A stretch of 64,000 bases of DNA from Microcella putealis (GTDB lineage Bacteria > Actinomycetota > Actinomycetes > Actinomycetales > Microbacteriaceae), in contig NZ_SGWW01000003.1 of NCBI RefSeq assembly GCF_004216575.1, forward strand, positions 1 through 64,000, given 5' to 3'. Each line of letters starts with the position of its first letter. The stretch's first letter is position 1. Positions 11,579 to 20,947 of this stretch are shown in pieces. The position numbers and the translations under genes are program-made. The notes below the pieces were generated by a model. That model did not search any database. It had not been told where the DNA came from and saw nothing but the letters and a program-made list of their open reading frames with translations.

Positions 11579-12076
11579 TCAGCAGTCGAAGCTGATCGCG
11601 CCGCCCGACACCGGTGCCGTGAGGGGGTCGGCCGCGCGGTGAATTGGGCCGTTGGCGCCCTCGACGGGCAGCCCCTCGCGCGCCCAGTACTCGAAGCCGC
11701 CGAGCATCTCTTTCACCGGGCGGCCGAGGCTTGCCAACAGCTGTGCGGCCTTCGATCCGCCGTTGCAGGCGGGCCCCCAGCAGTACACGACGATCGGCAG
11801 CGCGGGGTCGAGCGTGTCGAGCTGCGCCGCCAACTCCGCCCGCGGAATGTGCCGGGCCGCCGCCGCGTGCCCCTGATCCCACGCCTCGCGCGAGCGCACG
11901 TCAATGAAGTGGAAGCGTTCGCCCGCCTCGAGCGCCGCCGCCACGTCGGAAGGGTCCGTCTCGAACGACAGCTTGCGGGCGAAGTGCTGCGCGATGGCCG
12001 CCGCGTCGGCAAACTCGCCGAGCGCGCTGCGCGCGCGGCTGTCGGTCGCGGTCGTGGATGCGGTGGTGTCGGTCAC
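11579..12076 (-). CDS. rhodanese-like sulfurtransferase domain protein
   Basis: A 165-residue single rhodanese domain. The substrate-facing strand FIDVRSREAWDQGH and the active-site segment VVYCWGPACNGGSKAA are both present, with the catalytic cysteine in the VVYC motif; the loop is the long CWGPxCNG variant common in this subfamily. Such enzymes move sulfane sulfur between thiols. It is divergent from a glutaredoxin-like gene, with a 76-base shared promoter holding an 11-base inverted repeat, so the pair could form a small thiol/persulfide unit. GTG start at 12074-12076 opens the protein after a low-complexity Thr/Ala stretch. Confidence 0.85.
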   Translation of the reverse strand: MTDTTASTTATDSRARSALGEFADAAAIAQHFARKLSFETDPSDVAAALEAGERFHFIDVRSREAWDQGHAAAARHIPRAELAAQLDTLDPALPIVVYCWGPACNGGSKAAQLLASLGRPVKEMLGGFEYWAREGLPVEGANGPIHRAADPLTAPVSGGAISFDC

Positions 12077-12087
12077 AGCGTCATCGT

Positions 12088-12138
12088 ACGGATGCGCGCG
12101 GCGCGTTCGCGACGCCGGGAACAGCCACGCGCATCCGT
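12088..12138. repeat. inverted repeat between rhodanese and glutaredoxin genes
   Basis: ACGGATGCGCG (12088-12098) and its exact complement CGCGCATCCGT (12128-12138) flank 29 bases. The pair lies in the only space between two divergent genes, so it overlaps both promoters. The arms are copies of the GGATGCG word that is over-represented across the window. Confidence 0.6.
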
Positions 12139-12152
12139 GCGTTGCACCAGGC

Positions 12153-12422
12153 ATGACGAACACTGTCGAGAACCCTGCCCGCGTGACCATGTACGGCGCC
12201 GACTGGTGCCGCGACTGCCGCCGCAGCGAGGCCCTGCTGAACCAGCTCGGCGTCGACTGGGTGAAGGTCGACGTTGAGCAGAGCGCTGAGGCCGCCGAGA
12301 CGGCGAAATCGATCAGCGGGCGCATGAACATTCCCGTCGTGCACTTCCCCGACGGCAGCTTCCAGGTCGAGCCGAGCGACGCCGACCTCAAGGCGAAGCT
12401 CGAAGCGCTCGGCGCGCTCTAA
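12153..12422 (+). CDS. glutaredoxin-like protein (mycoredoxin type)
   Basis: An 89-residue thioredoxin-fold protein with the redox centre WCRDC at about residues 18-22 and the cis-proline element NIPVVHF near residue 61. Length, the position of the CxxC and the following RRSEALL helix fit the actinobacterial mycoredoxin/glutaredoxin-like group that reduces mixed disulfides with mycothiol; mycoredoxin-1 usually has CGYC or CxxC with similar context, so the exact substrate is inferred. It is divergent from the rhodanese gene. The ATG at 12153 directly precedes the conserved fold. Confidence 0.82.
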   Translation: MTNTVENPARVTMYGADWCRDCRRSEALLNQLGVDWVKVDVEQSAEAAETAKSISGRMNIPVVHFPDGSFQVEPSDADLKAKLEALGAL

Positions 12423-12486
12423 GCGCGAAGCGCGGGCCAGCGTCGAGCGCGTTAGGCGCTGGGCGCTGGGCGCTGGGCCGCGAATA

Positions 12487-12530
12487 GTCAGTTGTGGGGG
12501 CCTCATCGGCCGAAACGCCCCACAACTGAC
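12487..12530. repeat. perfect 13-base stem-loop
   Basis: GTCAGTTGTGGGG at 12487-12499 pairs perfectly with CCCCACAACTGAC at 12518-12530 around an 18-base loop. No run of T follows on either strand, so it is not a classical intrinsic terminator. Confidence 0.7.
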
Positions 12531-12746
12531 CATTCAGCGCAGAAGCGAGCCGCCGGCGTAGTGAGTTGCCCGTCGTGGTCACACTCGGTCGCACGAGGGC
12601 ACCACAAGGGGCAGCTCACGCCGGTCACGCTGCCCCGCCCTACTCACGCCGGGCACGCTCCCCGCCCTGCCCCTCCCCACACACACCGCGCACCCACCGC
12701 CCGCCCTCCGCGGCCGGTGGGCTCTAGGCGCAGCCACCGGCACCAC

Positions 12747-12784
12747 ACGACCCGTCAGAGGGCCGAAAGGCCCTGGCGGGTCGT
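12747..12784. terminator. strong stem-loop with GAAA tetraloop
   Basis: ACGACCCG (12747-12754) pairs with CGGGTCGT (12777-12784), enclosing a second GGGCC/GGCCC stem capped by GAAA. It stands between the glutaredoxin-like and SDR genes. It could end upstream transcription or lie in the 5' leader of the SDR gene; the absence of a T-run leaves this open. Confidence 0.45.
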
Positions 12785-12838
12785 TCGCGTGCGCGAGTAC
12801 GGTCGAGCACACCTCACCCACCGATCCAAGGAGGAATC

Positions 12839-13576
12839 ATGGGAAAGCTCGACGGAAAAGTCGCCCTCATCACGGGCGGATCACGCGGAATGGGCGCCGC
12901 ACACGCGCGCCTGATGGCATCAGAGGGCGCGAAGGTCGTCATCACCGACGTGCTCGACGATGAGGGCCACGCCCTCGCCGACGAGATCGGCGGCACCTAC
13001 CACCACCTCGACGTCACCGACGAAAACGCCTGGGCGAGCGTCGTCGCCGACGTGCACGCGAACGTCGGCCCGATCGGCGTGCTCATCAACAACGCCGGCA
13101 TCGTCGGCTTCAGCCCGATCGCGACCGCCTCGACCGACGAGTGGAACCGCGTCATCGGCATCAACCTCACCGGCACCTTCTTCGGGATGCGCGCCGTCGT
13201 CGAATCCATGACGTCCGCCGGCGGCGGCGTCATCATCAACATCTCCTCCACCGCGGGCCTTCAGGGCTACTCGAACCTCTCGGCGTACGTCGCCAGCAAG
13301 TGGGGCGTGCGCGGGCTCACCAAGTCGGCGGCGCTCGACCTCGGGCAGCACGGCATCCGCGTCGTGTCGATTCACCCCGGCCCGATCAAGACGCCGATGA
13401 CCGACGGCTTCGGCGACGAGATGACGGCGCAGCAGGCGATCCCGCGCTTCGGCCTGCCCGAAGAGGTCGCCGCGATGGCCCTGTTCATCGCCGCCGACGC
13501 GACGTACACGACCGGCACCGAGTTCGTCATCGACGGCGGCGCGACCGTCGGGGCGGCGCTCCAGCCACCGCAGTAA
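12839..13576 (+). CDS. short-chain dehydrogenase/reductase
   Basis: A 245-residue classical SDR. The cofactor motif TGGSRGMG (about residues 12-19), the NNAG motif (about 86-89) and the catalytic Ser and YVASK (about 137-155) are all present, as is the C-terminal TGTEFVIDGG seal typical of 3alpha/20beta-hydroxysteroid dehydrogenase-like and glucose-1-dehydrogenase-like enzymes. The acidic residue after the second strand (ITDVLDDE) favours NAD(H). The ribosome site AAGGAGG precedes the ATG closely. Substrate is not predictable from the sequence. Confidence 0.9.
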   Translation: MGKLDGKVALITGGSRGMGAAHARLMASEGAKVVITDVLDDEGHALADEIGGTYHHLDVTDENAWASVVADVHANVGPIGVLINNAGIVGFSPIATASTDEWNRVIGINLTGTFFGMRAVVESMTSAGGGVIINISSTAGLQGYSNLSAYVASKWGVRGLTKSAALDLGQHGIRVVSIHPGPIKTPMTDGFGDEMTAQQAIPRFGLPEEVAAMALFIAADATYTTGTEFVIDGGATVGAALQPPQ

Positions 13577-13659
13577 CGCCGTCTCGCGGGCGCGGATGAC
13601 TCCGGGGGCGTACGCTCAGCCCTACAGGGTCACCTCGGCTCTCGGTAAGGAGAGCCCAC

Positions 13660-13806
13660 ATGGGTGAAAAGTCTGTACGCAAAAGCTCAGGCAAGACGGC
13701 CGCATCGAAGACGCTGAAAGAGAAGCGCGTCGCGAAGGCCGACAAGAAGGCCGCGAACGAGCGCAGCCAAAACTCTGACGCCGTCAGTCGCGCCGCCAAG
13801 CACTAG
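13660..13806 (+). CDS. 48-residue lysine-rich small protein
   Basis: A short, very basic gene: ATG at 13660, preceded by GTAAGGAG, encoding a 48-residue protein rich in Lys, Ala and Ser (KSVRKSSGKTAASKTLKEKR...) with no hydrophobic segment. Similar tiny lysine-rich proteins are commonly annotated as hypothetical in Microbacteriaceae. It is followed 17 bases later by a strong terminator, which supports it being a separate transcribed gene. Charge suggests nucleic-acid or ribosome binding, but that is only a guess. Confidence 0.7.
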   Translation: MGEKSVRKSSGKTAASKTLKEKRVAKADKKAANERSQNSDAVSRAAKH

Positions 13807-13823
13807 CGACTCCCGCCGTCACA

Positions 13824-13864
13824 ACGACAACGGCCCGCACCCCAGGGGGGCGGGCCGTTGTCGT
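13824..13864. terminator. bidirectional terminator hairpin
   Basis: A perfect 15-base stem (ACGACAACGGCCCGC at 13824-13838 with its complement at 13850-13864) around an 11-base loop. It sits between the convergent ends of the small lysine-rich gene and the acyl-CoA dehydrogenase gene, the expected place for a shared terminator. Confidence 0.8.
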
Positions 13865-13882
13865 GTCGTCGTGACATCCGAC

Positions 13883-16009
13883 TCAGCGGCGCGACTTCTT
13901 GCCGGCCAGCAGGTCTTTTTCGTCGATCGGCGTCAGACCGCGCGAGCGCAGCTCGGCGTAGTGCGCCGCCGCTTCCTCCTGACGCTGGGCCTCGACACCG
14001 GTGGCGATCTCGGCACGGATGTGCGCATCCTCAAGAAGGAACGCGTCGGTCAGCGACCGCGCGTGCGGGCGCAGGCGCGGCAGCAGGCGGCCGTCGATGT
14101 AGTCGGTGATCGCCTGCGCGCGGTGCGCCGAGAGGCGGCCATGCATCAGGTACCAGGCGAGGTTCTTCTCAATCAGCGTGAAGCCGAACAGGTCGCGCAG
14201 CCACGTGAGCACGGTCTTCGTGCCGGCGTGCTCGACGTGGTCGAGCGCTTCGGTGAAGGCCTCCCACTGCAGCAGCTCACCGTGGGCACGGGCAGCCTCG
14301 ATCAGCTCGTTCTGGTGGCGGTTGAACAGTTCGGCGGCCTCGCGCTTGCCCATCTTCGACGCGCCGCGCAGGCGACCGGCGAGCTCGGCGACCATCGTCT
14401 CGACGCGGTCGGTCAGAAGCTGGCGCTGCGACTCGGTGTCGCGCACGTAGCCGACCGAGCGGGCGGTCGAGCCGAAGTCGGCGACATTCTGAGCGAGACG
14501 TCGCAGGCCGGACTTGTTGAAGGCGCGGTCGCCGACCTGGTCGGCGACGTAGCCGGCGAGCGCCCCGGCGTCAGCCTTGGCGAACTTCTTCGAGTAGTCG
14601 GTGAGCAGGCGCTTGGCGACGAGTTGCAGCAGCACGTTGTTGTCGCCCTCGAAGGTCGCGTAGACGTCGAGGTCGGCGCGCATCTGCACGAGGCGGTTCT
14701 CGGCGAGGAAGCCCTGGCCGCCGCACGCCTCGCGCGCCTCTTGAATGATGTCGAGCGCCGCCCACGTGCTGAGCGGCTTGAGGGCCGCGGCAAGGGTCTC
14801 GAGGTCTTGGCGCGACTCGTCTGTGTCGTCACGACCTGAGAACACGGCGTCGAACTTCTCGAGGAACACCTCGTGGGCGAACGACATCGCGTAGGTCTGG
14901 GCGAGGCGCGGCAGGAGGCGGCGCTGGTGGCGCTGGTAGTCCATCAGCACGACCTCCTCGCCCTCGCCGCCGGCGAACTGGCGGCGCTCGGTGCCGTAGC
15001 GAATGGCGATCGTCAGCGCGAGCTTGCTGGCGACGGTGCAGGCGCCGTCGAGTGAGATGCGGCCCTGCACGAGCGTGCCGAGCATGGTGAAGAAGCGACG
15101 GCCGGGGCTCTCGATCGGCGAGCTGTAGACGCCGTTCTCGTCGACCGAGCCGTAGCGGTTCAGCAGGTTGGTGCGCGGAACACGCACGTTCGTGAAGTGC
15201 AGGCGACCATTGTCGATGCCGTTGAGGCCACCCTTCAGCCCGTCGTCCTCGCCGCCGATGCCGGGCAGGAAGTCGCCGTTCTCGTCGCGAATCGGAACGT
15301 AGATCGCGTGTACGCCGTGGTTGACGCCGCGGGTGATGAGCTGCGCGAAGACGACGGCGGCCTTCGCGTGCAGGGCGGCGTTGCCGAGGTAGTCCTTCCA
15401 CGCCGCGCGGAACGGGGTGTGGATGACCCACTCGTCGGTGGCCTCGTCATACGTGGCGGTGGTTCCCGCGGCGGCAACGTCAGAGCCGTGGCCGGTTTCG
15501 GTCATCGCGAACGCGCCGGGGGTCGTCATGTCGAGGGCGTCGGGCAGCCACTTCGCGTGGTGCTCGTCGGTGCCGAGGTGCTGAATCGCGGCCGCGAACA
15601 GGCCCCACTGCACGCCGGCCTTGATCTGCATGCTGGGGTCGCCGAGAACGAGCTCTTCGAAGCTCGCGATGTTGCCGCCGTTGTCTTCGTCGCCGCCGAC
15701 CGACTTCGGGAATGCGCGGTGCACCGAGCCTGCCTCGACGAGCTTGTGCAGCTGGCCGAGAACGCGCTCGCGGTGCGCGTCTTTACCCAGATCGGGGTCG
15801 CGCTGAAACTCGGGGCGCGTCATCAACTCGCGGGCGTGCTTGCGGGCGTACGCCCACTGGCCGAGCAGCTGCTCGCCGAGCGCGGCGACGTCGATGGCCA
15901 GCGGCAGATTCACCTCGCCCGTGGCGGGCGCAATGTCGGCGGCGCTGGCGGCGGCCGCGTCGTCGGCCGGGGTCGCGGGGCGGGTGGTGCTGTCGGTGAG
16001 CTGCGTCAT
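13883..16009 (-). CDS. acyl-CoA dehydrogenase / acyl-CoA oxidase-like flavoprotein
   Basis: A 708-residue enzyme of the long acyl-CoA oxidase class rather than the usual 380-residue dehydrogenase. Signatures: FAMTETGHGSDVAAAGTTAT (flavin/substrate loop), the middle beta domain, GTERRQFA followed by the DYQRHQRRLLP helix, and REACGGQGFLAENRLVQMRAD, which holds the C-terminal flavin-binding motif and the catalytic-Glu-type context, with ATFEGDNNVLLQLVAK downstream. The tail of about 200 residues is helical as in ACOX proteins. Role: first oxidation step of fatty-acid beta-oxidation, with FAD. ATG at 16007-16009 is chosen over an upstream frame extension that lacks conservation. Divergent from the thioredoxin gene. 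Confidence 0.9.
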   Translation of the reverse strand: MTQLTDSTTRPATPADDAAAASAADIAPATGEVNLPLAIDVAALGEQLLGQWAYARKHARELMTRPEFQRDPDLGKDAHRERVLGQLHKLVEAGSVHRAFPKSVGGDEDNGGNIASFEELVLGDPSMQIKAGVQWGLFAAAIQHLGTDEHHAKWLPDALDMTTPGAFAMTETGHGSDVAAAGTTATYDEATDEWVIHTPFRAAWKDYLGNAALHAKAAVVFAQLITRGVNHGVHAIYVPIRDENGDFLPGIGGEDDGLKGGLNGIDNGRLHFTNVRVPRTNLLNRYGSVDENGVYSSPIESPGRRFFTMLGTLVQGRISLDGACTVASKLALTIAIRYGTERRQFAGGEGEEVVLMDYQRHQRRLLPRLAQTYAMSFAHEVFLEKFDAVFSGRDDTDESRQDLETLAAALKPLSTWAALDIIQEAREACGGQGFLAENRLVQMRADLDVYATFEGDNNVLLQLVAKRLLTDYSKKFAKADAGALAGYVADQVGDRAFNKSGLRRLAQNVADFGSTARSVGYVRDTESQRQLLTDRVETMVAELAGRLRGASKMGKREAAELFNRHQNELIEAARAHGELLQWEAFTEALDHVEHAGTKTVLTWLRDLFGFTLIEKNLAWYLMHGRLSAHRAQAITDYIDGRLLPRLRPHARSLTDAFLLEDAHIRAEIATGVEAQRQEEAAAHYAELRSRGLTPIDEKDLLAGKKSRR

Positions 16010-16197
16010 CGTCGGTTCCGTTCGCACGTCGGGTGCCGCCAGGTGTGGGGCACGTCGGTTCTTCGACGGTAGGTCGCGTTTCTCTCGCGCGCTCGTGCGT
16101 GGTGGTCGGGGCACGAATAGGGCCGGATGCACACCGTCACGCTTGTAGGGATCGGCACATAGCTGGGCGATCGCTTAGTGGGCCATCTCTGATTATG

Positions 16198-16215
16198 GAT
16201 ACCCCTTGGGGTATC
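16198..16215. promoter_or_regulatory. CsoR/CstR-like palindrome upstream of thioredoxin
   Basis: GATACCCCTTGGGGTATC is a perfect 18-base palindrome, centred 35 bases before the thioredoxin ATG. The TACCCC-NN-GGGGTA pattern is that of the CsoR/RcnR/CstR repressor family, which respond to copper, nickel or persulfide. No gene for such a repressor lies in the window. Confidence 0.6.
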
Positions 16216-16241
16216 TCTGTGGCTGTGTCAGGATGGTTGTT

Positions 16242-16628
16242 ATGGCAACCATCGACCTGACCACCGCCGACTTTGAGCAGACCGTCACGAAAGACGGCAT
16301 CACCCTCGTCGACTTCTGGGCCGACTGGTGCGGCCCCTGCAAGGCGTTCGCGCCCGTGTACGAGGCGGCAAGCGAAGCCCACCCCGACGTGACCTTCGGC
16401 AAGGTCGACACGGAAGACCAGCAGGCGATCGCGGCGGCCGCGAACATCCGCTCGATCCCGACGCTCATGGCGTTCCGCGACGGCATTCTCGTCTTCGCGC
16501 AGCCCGGCGCGCTGCCGGCCCCCGCGCTCGAGCAGGTCATCACCGCGGTGAAGGACCTCGACATGGATGACGTACGCAAGCAGGTTGCGGAGCAGCAGGC
16601 GCAGGCCGAGCAGGGCGCCGCGCAGTAA
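16242..16628 (+). CDS. trxA: thioredoxin
   Basis: A 128-residue thioredoxin with the canonical active site WCGPC at about residues 28-32, the preceding VDFWADWCGPCK strand/helix and the cis-proline loop SIPTLMAF near residue 75. Beyond residue 108 there is an extra charged glutamine-rich tail (KQVAEQQAQAEQG) not needed for the fold. Cytoplasmic general disulfide reductase. The ATG at 16242 follows AGGATGG, and a CsoR/CstR-like palindrome lies immediately upstream, implying metal- or sulfide-responsive control. Its stop abuts the stop of the convergent acetyltransferase gene. Confidence 0.88.
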   Translation: MATIDLTTADFEQTVTKDGITLVDFWADWCGPCKAFAPVYEAASEAHPDVTFGKVDTEDQQAIAAAANIRSIPTLMAFRDGILVFAQPGALPAPALEQVITAVKDLDMDDVRKQVAEQQAQAEQGAAQ

Positions 16629-17200
16629 TCAGACGCGCCCTTCGCGTGGGCGCCAGCGGTACAGCACGTGCGGGCGCAGTGGGTGCCCGTCGGCGACGTT
16701 CGGATGCTCGAAGTCGCCCGCGGGATCACGCACCATTCCGATGCGCTCCATCACCGCAATCGACGGCAGGTTGAGCGCTGCCGTGAACGACAGCACCTCG
16801 TCGATGCCGAACCCGGGCGCGGCGTCCAACACGCGGCGGGCGGCCGCCGATGCGGCACCGCGCCCCCACGCCCACGCGTCGAGACGCCAGCCGATCTCGA
16901 CCGCCGGAGTGAACGGCGCCGCAAACGTCGCCCGTGCGAGACCGACGTAGCCGGCGAAGCGGCCCTCGACCTCGACCGCCCACAGGCCCCAGCCGTCGGC
17001 CCGATGCTGCGCCACGATGTGGTCAACGAACGCGTCACTTTCAGCCCGAGACCGCAGCGACGGGAAGAACCGCATCACCTCGGGGTTGGCGTTCATCGCC
17101 GCGAAGGGCGCCCGGTCGCTATCGCGCCACGCCCGAAGCCGCGAGCGGTCGCCTGCGGAGCCAGCGAGCTCAGGGCTCGGCTCGGCGTGCAGCGCCTCGC

Positions 17201-17207
<7 letters not shown>
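16629..17207 (-). CDS. GNAT acetyltransferase (RimJ/RimL-like)
   Basis: A 192-residue acetyltransferase of the RimJ/RimL-like subgroup: RLRAWRDSDRAPFAAMNANPEVMRFFP at the start is the typical opening of that group, followed by the acetyl-CoA motif around EIGWRLDAWAWGRGAASAAARRVLD and the C-terminal SIAVMERIGM element. The acceptor could be a protein N-terminus or a small amine. The start overlaps the recQ stop (GTGA), so it is translated as the distal gene of a recQ operon. Confidence 0.85.
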
Positions 17208-19201
<1,994 letters not shown>

Positions 19202-19293
19202 CGACCCAGGCTAACGGGCACCGCCGACGCGTATGCCGCGAGCGCCCACCCCGGTGAACGGATGCGCCCGCGCGGCCGGGTGGGGACGACGGC

Positions 19294-19857
19294 CTAAATG
19301 TGGATGGCCGGGTCGATCCAGAATCCGTCGGCGCCGGCCGCGGCGTTCGCGCCGCGCGGCTTCGCCACCGCGGGAATGCCGGTCGCCACGTGATTCGGCG
19401 GAACGTCGCGCGCGACGAGCGCGAGCGCCCCCACCTGCGAGTCGTCGCCGATCGTGATCGGGCCGAGCACCGTCGCGTTGGCCCCGATCAGCACGTTGTT
19501 GCCGATCGTCGGGTGACGCTTGCCCTTCTCGAGGGTTCGACCGCCCAGCGTGACGCCGTGGTAGAGCATGACGTCGTCGCCGATCTCGGCCGTTTCACCG
19601 ATCACGACGCCCATGCCGTGGTCGATGAAGAATCGGCGCCCGATCGTGGCGCCGGGGTGAATCTCAATGCCCGTCAGCCAGCGGGCGAACTGCGACACGA
19701 GGCGACCCAGCAAGAACAGTCGGGCTCGCCACAGGCGGTTCGCCAGGCGATACCACCAGATGGCGTGCAAGCCGCTCGAGGTGAGAAACACCTCGAACGC
19801 GGAACGCGCGGCGGGATCTCGCCGCCGCGCGTTCGCGATGTCTTCCCGCAGAGGCAT
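19294..19857 (-). CDS. cysE: serine O-acetyltransferase
   Basis: A 187-residue left-handed beta-helix acetyltransferase of the short (EpsC-like) type. The N-terminal helical domain ([16 protein letters not shown]) is followed by hexapeptide repeats [31 protein letters not shown] and [19 protein letters not shown], which contain the catalytic His-Asp region and the acetyl-CoA-binding turns. It makes O-acetylserine from serine and acetyl-CoA. Its ATG follows the cysK TAG with no intervening base, so the two are translationally coupled, giving a two-gene cysteine operon. Confidence 0.93.
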   Translation of the reverse strand: MPLREDIANARRRDPAARSAFEVFLTSSGLHAIWWYRLANRLWRARLFLLGRLVSQFARWLTGIEIHPGATIGRRFFIDHGMGVVIGETAEIGDDVMLYHGVTLGGRTLEKGKRHPTIGNNVLIGANATVLGPITIGDDSQVGALALVARDVPPNHVATGIPAVAKPRGANAAAGADGFWIDPAIHI

Positions 19858-20793
19858 CTACGCCCGCAGGTCTTCGTACAAGACGCTCGAGAGGTAGCGC
19901 TCGCCGTAGCTGGCGACGATCACGACGATCGTCTTGCCGGCGTTCTCGGGGCGCTTCGCGAGCTCAACGGCGGCGTGCACGGTCGCACCCGACGAGATGC
20001 CGGCGAGGATGCCCTCTTCGGCAGCCATGCGACGGGCCATCGAGACGGCCTGCGTGATGTTGACGTCGACGATCTCGTCGTAGACCTCGCGGTCGAGCAC
20101 GGCGGGCACGAAGTTGGCGCCGATGCCGGCGATCTTGTGCGGGCCGGGGTTGCCGCCGTTGAGAATGGGGCTCTCCTCCGGCTCAACGCCGACAACCTTC
20201 ACGTCGGCCTTCTGGCCCTTCAAGTACTGGCCGGTGCCGGTCAGGGTTCCGCCGGTGCCGATGCCCGAGACGAAGATGTCGACGGCGCCGTCAGTGTCGT
20301 TCCACACCTCGGGGCCGGTGGTGGCACGGTGAATCTCGGCGTTCGCCTCGTTCTCGAACTGGCGGGCGAGCACAGCGCCCGGCGTGCTTTCGACGATCTC
20401 TTGAGCCTTTCCGACGGCGCCCTTCATGCCCTCGGCACCCGGCGTGAGCACCAGCTCGGCGCCGTAGGCCTTCAGCAGCATCTTGCGCTCTTCGCTCATC
20501 GTCTCGGGCATGGTGAGGATCACCTTGTAGCCGCGGGCCGCGCCAATCATGGCGAGCGCGATGCCGGTGTTGCCGCTCGTGCCCTCGACGATGGTGCCGC
20601 CCGGCTTCAGCTCGCCGCTCTTCACGGCGGCGTCGATGATCGCGACACCGAGGCGGTCTTTCACGCTGGCAGACGGGTTGTAGAACTCGAGCTTCGCCAA
20701 CACGGTCGCCGCCGCGCCGTCGGTGACGGCGTTCAGCTTCACGAGCGGGGTGTTGCCGAAGACCTGGGTGATGTCGTCGTAGACGCGGGCCAT
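19858..20793 (-). CDS. cysK: cysteine synthase A
   Basis: A 311-residue PLP enzyme converting O-acetylserine and sulfide to cysteine. Key elements: FYNPSASVKDRLG (PLP-lysine), EGTSGNTGIALA (substrate loop), VSGIGTGGTLTGTGQYLK (phosphate-binding glycine loop) and GISSGATVHAA. The ATG at 20791-20793 follows GAGGAGC closely; upstream in-frame sequence is not conserved. First gene of the cysK-cysE pair. Confidence 0.95.
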   Translation of the reverse strand: MARVYDDITQVFGNTPLVKLNAVTDGAAATVLAKLEFYNPSASVKDRLGVAIIDAAVKSGELKPGGTIVEGTSGNTGIALAMIGAARGYKVILTMPETMSEERKMLLKAYGAELVLTPGAEGMKGAVGKAQEIVESTPGAVLARQFENEANAEIHRATTGPEVWNDTDGAVDIFVSGIGTGGTLTGTGQYLKGQKADVKVVGVEPEESPILNGGNPGPHKIAGIGANFVPAVLDREVYDEIVDVNITQAVSMARRMAAEEGILAGISSGATVHAAVELAKRPENAGKTIVVIVASYGERYLSSVLYEDLRA

Positions 20794-20891
20794 GGTGCTC
20801 CTCGGTACGTAGTTCGCGGATCGGTCGGGGACAAGCGTAGGGGCGCGGGCGCAGAAAACGCCGGGCGCGCATCCGGCGGAGACAACGAAAC

Positions 20892-20920
20892 GGGGGCGAC
20901 GGGTATTCCCCGCCGCCCCC
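20892..20920 (-). terminator. terminator of the nuclease/nucleotidase gene
   Basis: GGGGGCG (20892-20898) pairs with CGCCCCC (20914-20920), extended inside by GGG/CCC around a TATT loop. It lies 28 bases beyond the stop of the leftward-reading gene at 20948. Confidence 0.6.
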
Positions 20921-20947
20921 GCATTCATGAGCGGATGCTCGTGCCGG

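Larger units (their letters stand above)
12423..12838. other. 416-base hairpin-rich intergenic region
   Basis: No gene is apparent. Left to right: a triple tandem of the 7-mer GGCGCTG near 12453-12475; a perfect 13-base stem-loop (12487-12530); a second imperfect inverted repeat (12561-12619); a pyrimidine-rich stretch around 12650-12710; and a stem-loop with a GAAA tetraloop (12747-12784). The last lies about 55 bases before the SDR start and its AAGGAGG ribosome site. One or more of the stems may terminate transcription from the glutaredoxin-like gene, though none has a U-tract. Confidence 0.6.

Noticed and set aside
12453..12475. Three tandem GGCGCTG units
   Set aside because: Too short for a repeat array, with no copy elsewhere noticed. 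Not a CRISPR array: no repeat-spacer pattern.
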